Part shown: one piece after another, positions 1 through 5,836 of the stretch
How positions within the stretch are numbered: position 1 is the stretch's first letter
How the letters are laid out: each line of letters begins with the position of its first letter
Source of the DNA: DATAFO01 sp046728935
GTDB taxonomy: Bacteria; Actinomycetota; Thermoleophilia; Solirubrobacterales; 70-9
Length of the DNA stretch: 12,970 bases
Direction: 5' to 3'
Assembly (NCBI GenBank): GCA_046728935.1
Contig: JBKPFS010000037.1
Coordinates: 1 to 12,970 of the forward strand
The notes under the pieces: model-generated
Databases searched by the model: none
What the model was told of the DNA's origin: nothing
Seen by the model: only the letters and a program-made list of their open reading frames with translations
Made by a program: the position numbers and the translations under genes

Positions 1-221
1 TGCACGTCGGCCACGACCACGCAGCGGTCCCATTCTCGGCTGTCAAGCTCGGCCAGCCCCCGTTCGGCGATCGCGGCGAGCACCGGGCCTCCGGCCGGAG
101 GCTCAGAGCCAACCCCCGGGGGGTCATACGACGCTACGTCCGCCCACTCTTCGAGCAGTGGACGGACCACCCAGTAAAGCTCGGTCATGCTGGGGACGAG
201 GAGGAGCCGCGGACGGCCCAT
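1..221 (-). CDS. alpha/beta hydrolase, N-terminal part (runs off left edge)
   Basis: Reading the minus strand from an ATG at 219-221 gives 73 open codons to the window edge. The protein begins MGRPRLLLVPSMTELYWVV, followed by EEWADVASYDPPGVGSEPP. A short hydrophobic first strand, a V-P-S oxyanion-type turn and a second strand ending in YDPPGVG are the usual opening of an alpha/beta-fold hydrolase. The nucleophile elbow and the rest of the catalytic triad lie outside the window, so substrate and exact family cannot be told. It lies downstream of tRNA-Cys on the same strand, about 80 bases away. I see no strong ribosome binding site in front of this ATG. The fold call is fairly safe and the function is unknown. 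Confidence 0.7.
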   Translation of the reverse strand, partial: MGRPRLLLVPSMTELYWVVRPLLEEWADVASYDPPGVGSEPPAGGPVLAAIAERGLAELDSREWDRCVVVADV

Positions 222-301
222 GGGAAGATCGTACGTCGCGCTCAACGAGCTGGCGCCTCGCCCTCACGTTCGTGTGAAGACGAGAGCGCGGCGACCGCTA
301 A

Positions 302-372
302 AGGCGCCTACCGGAATCGAACCGGTGTAAACGGCTTTGCAGGCCGCTGCGTAACCACTCCGCCAAGGCGCC
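302..372 (-). tRNA. tRNA-Cys (GCA anticodon)
   Basis: The reverse complement folds as a 71-nt cloverleaf. The 7-bp acceptor stem is GGCGCCT/AGGCGCC, with U as discriminator base, which is typical of tRNA-Cys. The T arm is ACCGG-TTCGAAT-CCGGT. The anticodon loop is CTGCAAA, placing GCA at positions 34-36 on a 5-bp stem with one G-U pair. No CCA is encoded at the 3' end, so it must be added after transcription. The gene diverges from the hydrolase starting at 411, with 38 bases between them. Confidence 0.96.
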
Positions 373-398
373 GTGCCGAGCAAGCGTAGCGGCGCGGA

Positions 399-404
399 TA
401 GGCT
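399..404 (+). promoter_or_regulatory. candidate -10 box for leaderless hydrolase transcript
   Basis: TAGGCT (pattern TANNNT) ends 6 bases before the GTG at 411, with no ribosome binding site between. This is the geometry expected when transcription starts at the start codon, as is common in actinobacteria. No good -35 box is visible 16-18 bases upstream, so the call is tentative. Confidence 0.35.
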
Positions 405-410
405 CGCAGG

Positions 411-1262
411 GTGTGTGAAACGACCCTGAAGCGCGTCGGCGACCTCGCTTATCGGGAGGCGCTTCCGGACGACGCGGCCGGCGATGAGGCCCCCGTTCTG
501 TGCCTGCACGGATTCCCCGAGACGTCCTACATGTGGCGCCACGTGCTCTCCGCGCTGGCGGGCTCCGGGCGCCGTGGCGTGGCGCTCGACCTGCCCGCGT
601 TTGGCGACTCGTCGCCCGACCCGCCCGGCACCTGGGCCCAGCACGTGGCGACGCTGGAGCGCTTCCACTCCCGCCTCGGGCTGGGGCCCGTGTGGCTCGT
701 CGTCCACGACTGGGGCGGGCTGATCGGCCTGCGCTGGGCATGCGACCACCCCCGCTCGGTCGCTGGGCTGGTGATCTCCGACACCGGCTTCTTCGCCGAC
801 GGCCGCTGGCACGGGATGGCGAAGACGCTTCGCGAGAAAGGGCGGGGCGAGCAGGTGCTCGCGGCGCTCGACCGGCAGTCGTTCGGCCAGCTGCTGGCGA
901 GCCTCTCGCCCGGGTTCGACGAGAGCGCTGCGGACGAGTACTGGCGCGTGTTCGAGACCGACGAGGGGCGTGAGGCCGTGCTGAGCTTCTACCGCACCTG
1001 CCACTTCTCGGAGCTGGCGCCGTACGAGGGCAAGCTCGGTGAGCTCGGCGTGCCGACGCTGCTCCTGTGGGGCGAGAACGACGAGTTCGCCCCGCTCGGC
1101 GGCGCGTACCGGTTCCGCAAGCAGATCCCCGGAGCCGAGCTGGTCGTGGTCGAGGGCGCCGGTCACTTCGTCTACGCGGACGAGCCCGAGCGCTGCGCGC
1201 GCGAGATCCTCGCCTTCCTGGAGCGGAACGCGAAGGGCAGTGAGGCCGTTCAGCGGCGGTAG
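411..1262 (+). CDS. alpha/beta hydrolase, haloalkane dehalogenase/epoxide hydrolase type
   Basis: This 283-residue, probably cytoplasmic enzyme has the usual family length. It shows the oxyanion motif HGFPE (residues 33-37), followed by SYMWRHV. The nucleophile elbow VVHDWGG has Asp100 where serine hydrolases carry Ser. The acid is Asp224 in WGENDEF and the catalytic His is His252 in GAGHF. An Asp nucleophile followed by Trp101 fits enzymes that open C-halogen or epoxide bonds through a covalent ester. HGFPE is closer to epoxide hydrolases and fluoroacetate dehalogenases, which usually have Phe there, than to classical haloalkane dehalogenases, which usually have Asn or Glu. The TSYMWR stretch looks dehalogenase-like. 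The substrate is therefore open. The start is GTG at 411, because an in-frame TAG at 399-401 limits the frame and no earlier start remains. Confidence 0.88.
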   Translation: MCETTLKRVGDLAYREALPDDAAGDEAPVLCLHGFPETSYMWRHVLSALAGSGRRGVALDLPAFGDSSPDPPGTWAQHVATLERFHSRLGLGPVWLVVHDWGGLIGLRWACDHPRSVAGLVISDTGFFADGRWHGMAKTLREKGRGEQVLAALDRQSFGQLLASLSPGFDESAADEYWRVFETDEGREAVLSFYRTCHFSELAPYEGKLGELGVPTLLLWGENDEFAPLGGAYRFRKQIPGAELVVVEGAGHFVYADEPERCAREILAFLERNAKGSEAVQRR

Positions 1263-1271
1263 AGCCGTGCC

Positions 1272-1305
1272 GTCAGCGCGACGACGAGGCGGTGTGCGCG
1301 CTGAT
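1272..1305. terminator. hairpin between convergent genes (possible two-way terminator)
   Basis: TCAGCGCG at 1273-1280 pairs perfectly with CGCGCTGA at 1297-1304 across a 16-base loop. An added G-T pair closes it at 1272/1305. It fills the 42-base gap between the hydrolase stop (1262) and the ABM-like gene stop (1305). There is no T run, so any termination would be of the GC-hairpin type common in actinobacteria. Confidence 0.5.
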
Positions 1306-1589
1306 CACCTCGTGTAAAGCCTGTGGACGGGGTTGACCTCCGGCTCGATCGCCGACGGTGGCTCCTGCCCCGATACCTCCCGGATCGCCGGCAGCAGCTT
1401 TTCCTCACGGAAGCGGTGGAAGGGGTCGTCCGCATCCCACACCGTGATCACGCGCCATCCCCCTTCGACTGGGCCGGCGATGTGAAGCTCGCACCCGTCG
1501 GGAAGCTGGCCGGCGGACATCACGCGCTCCGTTACGGCGTCGTACTGCTCGGCGTTGAAGGGTGCAACGGCGGTCACCACTACTGACAT
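1305..1589 (-). CDS. small ABM-like (dimeric alpha/beta barrel) protein
   Basis: The 94-residue product starts MSVVVTAVAPFNAEQYDAV. It continues through a GCELHIAGPVEGGWRVITVWD segment, then a DDPFHRFREEKLLPAIREV helix, and ends in PEVNPVHRLYTR. This strand-helix-strand-strand-helix order, with a tryptophan-containing central strand, matches small actinobacterial proteins related to antibiotic biosynthesis monooxygenases, which form dimeric ferredoxin-like barrels. No catalytic residue can be assigned and many family members have no known reaction. The frame is open 14 codons further upstream. I chose the ATG at 1587-1589 because GAGGGAG sits 5 bases before it. It is transcribed divergently from the VOC gene and convergently with the hydrolase. 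Confidence 0.72.
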   Translation of the reverse strand: MSVVVTAVAPFNAEQYDAVTERVMSAGQLPDGCELHIAGPVEGGWRVITVWDADDPFHRFREEKLLPAIREVSGQEPPSAIEPEVNPVHRLYTR

Positions 1590-1736
1590 CACGCTCCCTC
1601 TCGGTTGTGGGCGCGGCGCACAATAGTCCACCCATCCCCAACCGCCGTAGCGAGGCGATTAGTCGCGCCGCCGGCCCGGGTCTTAACGACATGTGCATCG
1701 ATGGCGCCGGCGGAGCCGGCGCGGAAAGGAGACGAT

Positions 1737-2111
1737 ATGGGACAGTCGGTAGTGCACTTTGAGGTGATCGGCAAGGATCCGGACAAGCTGCGGAGTTACT
1801 ACGGCGACCTCTTCGGGTGGGCGTTCGACGCGGACAACCCCATGAACTACGGGGTCGTCGATCGCGAGGCCAACCTCAATCCCGACGGCATCGGCATCGG
1901 TGGCGGGGTCGGAGGCGGCATGGAGGGCTACGACGGACACGTCACGTTCTATGTCGAGGTGCCCGATGTCGAGGCCGCGCTCGCCAAGGCGGAGAGCCTG
2001 GGCGGAACGCGGGTGATTGGCCCGGACGCGGTCCCGGGGACCGACGTCGTGCTCGGCCAGTTCACGGATCCCGAGGGCCACCTGATCGGCCTCACCCAGG
2101 CCGCGCCGTAG
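1737..2111 (+). CDS. VOC family protein (glyoxalase/bleomycin resistance fold)
   Basis: This 124-residue protein is a single vicinal-oxygen-chelate module pair. The first half is VVHFEVIGKDPDKLRSYYGDLFGW (residues 5-28). A glycine-rich linker spans residues 50-62. The second half starts GHVTFYVEVPDVEAALAKA (from residue 67) and ends FTDPEGHLIGL (109-119). Possible metal ligands are His7, His68 and Glu113, in the positions usual for the family. No substrate can be inferred, since members range from dioxygenases to binding proteins and lyases. The frame is open 44 codons upstream, but the ATG at 1737 has AAAGGAG about 6 bases ahead and begins exactly where the first strand should. The 147-base gap to the divergent ABM-like gene must hold both promoters. 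Confidence 0.88.
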   Translation: MGQSVVHFEVIGKDPDKLRSYYGDLFGWAFDADNPMNYGVVDREANLNPDGIGIGGGVGGGMEGYDGHVTFYVEVPDVEAALAKAESLGGTRVIGPDAVPGTDVVLGQFTDPEGHLIGLTQAAP

Positions 2112-2126
2112 GCGGCCGTGGCGGCG

Positions 2127-2150
2127 AGGGCCCCGCGCCGGCGGGGCCTT
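2127..2150 (+). terminator. GC-rich hairpin after the VOC gene
   Basis: AGGGCCCCGC at 2127-2136 pairs with GCGGGGCCTT at 2141-2150, counting one G-T pair, around a GCCG loop. It lies 16 bases after the VOC stop and just before the GNAT gene, so it likely ends VOC transcription. It is followed by only a few scattered T residues. Confidence 0.62.
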
Positions 2151-2154
2151 CGCC

Positions 2155-2160
2155 TATCTT
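2155..2160 (+). promoter_or_regulatory. candidate -10 box for leaderless GNAT transcript
   Basis: TATCTT lies 7 bases before the GNAT ATG at 2168, and no ribosome binding site is present. The spacing fits a transcript starting at or next to the ATG. The -35 region would fall inside the terminator hairpin and shows no consensus. Confidence 0.4.
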
Positions 2161-2167
2161 CGAGTCC

Positions 2168-2698
2168 ATGGAGCTCGTGTCCTATGGCGACGGCGATCTC
2201 GCCCTGACCGAGGCACTCGAGTGCGACCCGGCGATGATGAGCGAGCTCGGCGGGCCGGTCCCCAGGGAGAGCATCCCCGAGGTCCACCGCCGCAGAGTCG
2301 AGGCCGTGAAGAACGGCGGCTGGTGGTTCAAGATCGTCCCGGAGCCGAACGGCCCGCCGGCGGGGACTATCGGGATCTGGGAGAACGAGTGGGACGGCGC
2401 CCCGATCGACGAGATCGGCTGGATGGTTCTCCCCGAGTTCCAGGGCCGCGGGATCGCCACCCAGGCGCTCGAGATGGTGCTCGCGCGGGCGCGCTCGGAC
2501 CCTCGCTATACCGAGGTGCACGCTTTCCCGGGCGTCACGAACGCGCCCTCGAACGCGCTCTGCCGACGGTTTGGATTCGACTGGGTCGAGGAGCGTGAGG
2601 TTCGCTTCCGGGACCGGACCCTACGCTGCAATCACTGGCGGCTGGACGTCTCGGCTCACGCCTTCTCCGCGAGCAGCGAGACGCTCTCCACGCCGTAG
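2168..2698 (+). CDS. GNAT family N-acetyltransferase
   Basis: The 176-residue product has the acetyl-CoA-binding signature of the GNAT fold. Residues 82-109 read EIGWMVLPEFQGRGIATQAL and onward, with the Q-x-x-G-x-G/A pyrophosphate loop at Gln92-Gly93-Arg94-Gly95. The family's second helix follows at NAPSNALCRRFGF (125-137). The N-terminal part, which sets acceptor specificity, has a tryptophan-rich strand GGWWFKIVPEP (50-60). The family transfers an acetyl group to an amine of a small molecule or protein N-terminus, and the acceptor here is unknown. The last ~14 residues lie beyond the fold and are coded within the 43-base tail overlap with the convergent methyltransferase gene. The ATG at 2168 is the first plausible start after the terminator. 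Confidence 0.88.
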   Translation: MELVSYGDGDLALTEALECDPAMMSELGGPVPRESIPEVHRRRVEAVKNGGWWFKIVPEPNGPPAGTIGIWENEWDGAPIDEIGWMVLPEFQGRGIATQALEMVLARARSDPRYTEVHAFPGVTNAPSNALCRRFGFDWVEEREVRFRDRTLRCNHWRLDVSAHAFSASSETLSTP

Positions 2699-3456
2699 GT
2701 CCCGCACGCCTCCTGGGCCCGGTCGGAGACGAAGTGGTAGTCGTTCTTGCGCACCTCGCGCACCCGGAGGCCGCTCGACTCGATCGCCGCGACGTAGCTC
2801 GAGCGCGGGATCGCGCCACCGACGCAGGCGGCCCAGAGGTCGACGTTTCGCCTCGTTTGCTCCTTGAGCGGCCGGGCGCTGACGATGTCCGCGAGGGCCA
2901 AGCGGCCACCCGGCCGCAGCACCCGGGCGGCCTCCGCGAAGACGACGTTCTTCACCAGGGAGAGGTTGATGACGCCGTTGGAGATCACGGCGTCGAAGCT
3001 CTCGTCCTCGAACGGCAGCTTTTCGATCCGCGCCTGCTCGAACTCGACCTGGGTGAAGCCGTGCTCGTCGCGCAGGCTGCGCGCCTTTTCGATCTGCTCG
3101 TCGGTGAAATCGACGCCGACCACGCGACCCGCATCGCCGACGAGGATCGCTGCGCAGAACGCATCGCTGCCCGACCCCGAGCCGAGATCGAGCACGGCTT
3201 CGCCCGGCTTAAGCCCGGCGAGGTCGAGATGGTGGCCGACGCCGGCGAACGACGCCAGCGCCGCGGCGGGAACCCGGTCGAGCACGTCCGGCGGATAGCC
3301 GAGATGCTCGGCCAGCGGTCGACCGACCTCGAAGTGGAGCTCTGCCTCCTCCTCCCGCGCGACCTGGCGGTACATCTCCTTGACCGCGACCTCCAGTTGC
3401 TCGGCATCAACCAGCCCGCTCGCGTCGGCCTGCGAGAGGTCCTGCGCCGAAGACAT
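2656..3456 (-). CDS. ArsM-family SAM-dependent methyltransferase, atypical cysteines
   Basis: The 266-residue enzyme has a class I methyltransferase core: motif I VLDLGSGSG (88-96), the acidic end of strand 2 in GVDFTDEQI (114-122), IEKLPFEDESFDAVISN (144-160), and RVLRPGGRLALADIV (178-192). The SNGVINLS and DLWAACVGGA stretches are characteristic of arsenite methyltransferases. Known ArsM/AS3MT enzymes bind As(III) through three conserved cysteines, in GCG, SNCVINL and a C-(V/L)-x-G-A segment. Here the first two positions are Val73 and Gly161, and only Cys211 is kept; other cysteines are Cys101 and Cys251. It is therefore a paralogue of ArsM and may not methylate arsenite. It lies 30 bases behind the sigma factor gene on the same strand, so cotranscription is likely. 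A TAACGT box 8 bases before its ATG could give an extra start. Confidence 0.85.
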   Translation of the reverse strand: MSSAQDLSQADASGLVDAEQLEVAVKEMYRQVAREEEAELHFEVGRPLAEHLGYPPDVLDRVPAAALASFAGVGHHLDLAGLKPGEAVLDLGSGSGSDAFCAAILVGDAGRVVGVDFTDEQIEKARSLRDEHGFTQVEFEQARIEKLPFEDESFDAVISNGVINLSLVKNVVFAEAARVLRPGGRLALADIVSARPLKEQTRRNVDLWAACVGGAIPRSSYVAAIESSGLRVREVRKNDYHFVSDRAQEACGTYGVESVSLLAEKA

Positions 3457-3464
3457 GATGCGAG

Positions 3465-3470
3465 ACGTTA
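3465..3470 (-). promoter_or_regulatory. candidate -10 box before the ArsM-like gene
   Basis: On the minus strand TAACGT (TANNNT pattern) lies 8 bases before the ATG at 3456, within the 30-base gap behind the sigma factor gene. No ribosome binding site is visible. It could drive a leaderless transcript in addition to readthrough from the sigma gene. No clear -35 box was found. Confidence 0.28.
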
Positions 3471-3486
3471 CTAGCCAGGGCGCCGC

Positions 3487-4656
3487 TCAGCCTTCGAGCT
3501 CGTCCAGGCGCCGCTCGAGGAAGCGCCGTTCGGGGTCCGAGGGAACGAGCTCGAGCGCGCGCCGGTACGCAGCGCATGCCTCGTCCGGACGGTTCAGCCG
3601 GCGCAGGAGCTCGGCCCGGGTGGAGTGCAGGTAGTGGTAGCTCTCGAGGTCGAGCTGGTCGACCAGCGCGAGCGCGGACTCCGCGTCGCCCGCCTCCGCG
3701 ATCGCGGCGGCCCTGTTCAGCTCGACCACCGGAGATCCGGTGCGGCGCGCGAGCTCCCCGTAGAGCGCCGCGATCTCCTCCCAGTCCGGAGGGTCCGCGG
3801 TGTGAAGGAGGGCGATCGCGCCCTGGAGGACGTAGGAGCCACGCCCCCCGAGCGCCATCGCGCGATCCAGGCTGGCGCGAGCCTGGGCGATCTGCTGGTG
3901 GTCCCAGAGCGAACGATCCTGGTCGCGGAGCAACACGACCTCCTCGTTGGCGAAGCGCGCCTCTCGCCGCGCGTCGTTCACGAGCATCAGCGCGAGGAGC
4001 GCGTGGACCTCGGGCTCGTCGGGCATCAGCTCGGCGAGCCCGCGGCCGAGCCGGATTGCCTCGTCGGCGAGGTCCCCGCGGCCGCCGTAGCCCTCGTTGA
4101 AGATCAGGTAGACGACGGCGAGCACCGCCGAGAGCCGGTCCGGGAGCTGGTGGGCGGGCGGCACCCGGAACGGGATCCCGGCGGCCTTGATCTTCCGCTT
4201 CGCCCGCACCAGGCGCTTCGCCATGGTCGGCTGCGGCACGAGGAACACGCGCGCGATCTCCTCCGTCGTCAGCCCGCCCAGCGTTCGCAGCGTCAGCGCA
4301 ACCTGGGCGTCCAGCGCGAGGGCGGGATGGCAGCAGGTGAAGACGAGCTCGAGCCGCTCGTCCGGGATTGCAGCGTCGTCAACCACCTCGTCCTCTGTGG
4401 CCTCCGGCGCGTCCAGGAGCCGGACCTTTGCCGCGAGCGTGCGATCTCTGCGGATCCGGTCGATCGCGCGGTTGCGGGCCGTGGTCACGAGCCAAGCGCG
4501 CGGGTTGTCCGGGGTGCCTTCCCGCGGCCAGCGCTCGGCGGCGATCGCGAAGGCCTCCTGGGCGGCTTCCTCGGCGAGGTCGAAGTCGCCGAGGAAGCCG
4601 ATCAGGGAGGCCAGGACCCGGCCCCACTCGTCGCGGAAGACCTGGTCGAGGATCGC
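3487..4656 (-). CDS. ECF42-type RNA polymerase sigma factor with C-terminal TPR/DUF6596 region
   Basis: About 389 residues are recognisable. Region 2 (1-75) includes FLGDFDLAEEAAQEAFAIAA and RAWLVTTARNRAIDRIRRDR. Region 4 (102-160) includes LELVFTCCHPAL and the helix-turn-helix LTTEEIARVFLVPQPTMAKR. A long C-terminal part contains LIFNEGYGG, QIAQARASLDRA, PVVELNRAAAIAEAG and TPR-like repeats near the end. This is the ECF42 arrangement, in which the C-terminal repeats take the place of an anti-sigma factor. The neighbouring DGPF gene is the family's usual partner. Oddly, the first ATG, GTG or TTG in frame is the GTG at 4488, inside region 2. Upstream the frame is open back to a TGA within the DGPF gene but has no usual start. 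The coordinates give the extent of homology. Possible explanations are an ATC start at 4653, directly after the DGPF stop, or a one-base error near 4657. Confidence 0.9.
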   Translation of the reverse strand, partial: AILDQVFRDEWGRVLASLIGFLGDFDLAEEAAQEAFAIAAERWPREGTPDNPRAWLVTTARNRAIDRIRRDRTLAAKVRLLDAPEATEDEVVDDAAIPDERLELVFTCCHPALALDAQVALTLRTLGGLTTEEIARVFLVPQPTMAKRLVRAKRKIKAAGIPFRVPPAHQLPDRLSAVLAVVYLIFNEGYGGRGDLADEAIRLGRGLAELMPDEPEVHALLALMLVNDARREARFANEEVVLLRDQDRSLWDHQQIAQARASLDRAMALGGRGSYVLQGAIALLHTADPPDWEEIAALYGELARRTGSPVVELNRAAAIAEAGDAESALALVDQLDLESYHYLHSTRAELLRRLNRPDEACAAYRRALELVPSDPERRFLERRLDELEG

Positions 4657-4657
4657 T

Positions 4658-5014
4658 CTACCCCAGGAGCGGGCGCACCTCGATCGCGCCGCCCATGCGC
4701 GCCGCCGGAATGCGCGACGCGAGCTCGATCGCGGCGTCGAGGTCGTCCGCCTCGAAGGTCAGGAAGCCGGCCAGCGCCTCCTTTACGGAGACGAACGGAC
4801 CGTCGGTCGTGAGCGTCTCGCCGTTCTCGACCCGCACGGTCGTCGCCATCTCAGGGGAGTCGAGCTGGAGCCCCGGCGTCACGCCGGGGGTCTGCGTAAC
4901 CGCCTGGTAGTCGGCGTAGACGGCCTTCTGCTCGTCGTCCGACAGGCGCGCCCACGCTTCGGGGTCGCGTGGCGTCGGGGCGTCGCCCTGGTGGATCAGC
5001 AGCAGGTACTTCAT
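4658..5014 (-). CDS. DGPF domain (YCII-related) protein
   Basis: The 118-residue product starts MKYLLLIHQGDAPTPRDPEAW and carries the defining DGPF motif at residues 71-74, after TTVRVENGETLTT. It ends GAIEVRPLLG. This is the small YCII/YciI-like alpha-beta domain found next to ECF sigma factors. The family is thought to be enzymatic or sensory, but its reaction is not established. The start is the ATG at 5012-5014, with an ideal AAAGGAGG 6 bases upstream. A longer frame from 5074 would place the start over the -35 box described below. Its stop is immediately followed by the sigma factor coding region, so the two are almost certainly cotranscribed and perhaps translationally coupled. Confidence 0.9.
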   Translation of the reverse strand: MKYLLLIHQGDAPTPRDPEAWARLSDDEQKAVYADYQAVTQTPGVTPGLQLDSPEMATTVRVENGETLTTDGPFVSVKEALAGFLTFEADDLDAAIELASRIPAARMGGAIEVRPLLG

Positions 5015-5046
5015 CGGTTCCTCCTTTCGGGAATGGTCGCCCCTTA

Positions 5047-5073
5047 GACGAACGGAGGACTCAGAAATGGACA
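5047..5073 (-). promoter_or_regulatory. candidate ECF42-type promoter for the DGPF-sigma operon
   Basis: On the minus strand, TGTCCA (5073-5068) is separated by 17 bases from CGTC (5050-5047), which lies 32 bases before the DGPF ATG. This resembles the TGTC...CGTC type of promoter recognised by ECF41/ECF42 sigma factors (recalled knowledge, not searched). A transcript starting about 7 bases on would have a leader near 30 bases holding the strong ribosome binding site. It would make the operon autoregulated. Confidence 0.5.
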
Positions 5074-5206
5074 CCCCCGCGCAAGGCCCTCACGCCGGCG
5101 AGGGTAACGGCAGGGCGACTGTTAGACGCACCTCTCCCCCGGTCCTCCCGGGCACTCCGTCGGTGTGAGAATCTTCGATGGACCGTTCAACGCGAGGAGG
5201 AGACGC

Positions 5207-5836
5207 ATGCGCAAGGTAGGCGTGGGGGTCTTGGCGGCGCTCAGCACCACTGTGCTGGCAGCAGGGCTTTCAACCGCCGTCGCTGGAGCCGCGGGGACGA
5301 CGTGCGCGGGCACGCTGGACTCGGGCGAGTACCACAAGCTGGTCGTGCCCGCAGGCGCTACTTGCGACGGGACCGCGGCAAACATCGACGTCACTGGTGG
5401 GGTCCGAGTCGGCGAGGGTGCGACCTTCATCCTCGGGAGCGAGGAGCTGGGAGCCGACACCGGCACGATCCGGGGCGGAATCCGTGCCAGCTCGCCCGCC
5501 TCCCTACAGGTGCACTTCGCTCACGTCAGCGGCGGTGTGAGCATGCTCGGCGGAAATGGCTTCTTCTCGACGATCGAGGACAGCGACATCCACGGTGGCG
5601 CGACGATCGACAGCTACACCGGGTTCTGGCTCGGCTTCATCCGCAACACGGTTCACGGCAGCGTGAACCTGAGCAACAACGTCATGGACGACTCGGACGC
5701 GAACGAGTACGTCACGAACACGATCTTCGGCAACCTCGTCTGCCACAACGACTTGCCCGCTCCTCAGGTGGGCGATTCGCAGGGCCAGCCAAACGTGGTG
5801 ACGGGGCAGAAGGTCGATCAGTGCGCCGGTCTGTGA
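5207..5836 (+). CDS. secreted beta-helix-like protein of unknown function
   Basis: The 209-residue product has a signal peptide: MRK, then a hydrophobic stretch to about residue 25, with likely cleavage near AVAGA-AG (25-30). The mature part is a series of short turns rich in Gly, Asn, Ser and Val (DVTGGVRVGEGATFI, HVSGGVSMLGGNGFF, DIHGGATIDSYTGF, NTVHGSVNLSNNVM, NTIFGNLVCHNDLPAP). These are roughly 20-25 residues apart, as in right-handed parallel beta-helices. Four cysteines (33, 53, 179, 206) could form two disulfides capping the ends. The C-terminal pattern GNLVCHNDLPAP, then NVVTGQKVDQC, recurs in secreted actinobacterial proteins I recall without a known role. No catalytic residue is evident. 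The ATG at 5207 follows GGAGGAG. The 3' end overlaps the AraC-type gene by 19 bases. Confidence 0.75.
   Translation: MRKVGVGVLAALSTTVLAAGLSTAVAGAAGTTCAGTLDSGEYHKLVVPAGATCDGTAANIDVTGGVRVGEGATFILGSEELGADTGTIRGGIRASSPASLQVHFAHVSGGVSMLGGNGFFSTIEDSDIHGGATIDSYTGFWLGFIRNTVHGSVNLSNNVMDDSDANEYVTNTIFGNLVCHNDLPAPQVGDSQGQPNVVTGQKVDQCAGL

Noticed and set aside
264..1166. 300-residue minus-strand frame over the tRNA and the hydrolase
   Set aside because: It is a mirror of the hydrolase gene, runs through the tRNA-Cys, and has no fold-like pattern.
1590..1736. Promoters in the divergent ABM-like/VOC gap
   Set aside because: A TATTGT-like box exists on the minus strand and TTAACG on the plus strand, but neither has a -35 box at a usable distance.
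2734..3474. 246-residue plus-strand frame opposite the ArsM-like gene
   Set aside because: It is an antisense shadow, whereas the methyltransferase motifs on the minus strand are unmistakable.
3625..4812. 395-residue plus-strand frame opposite the sigma factor gene
   Set aside because: It is rich in Arg, Glu and Gly with no motif, while the opposite strand has clear sigma factor domains.
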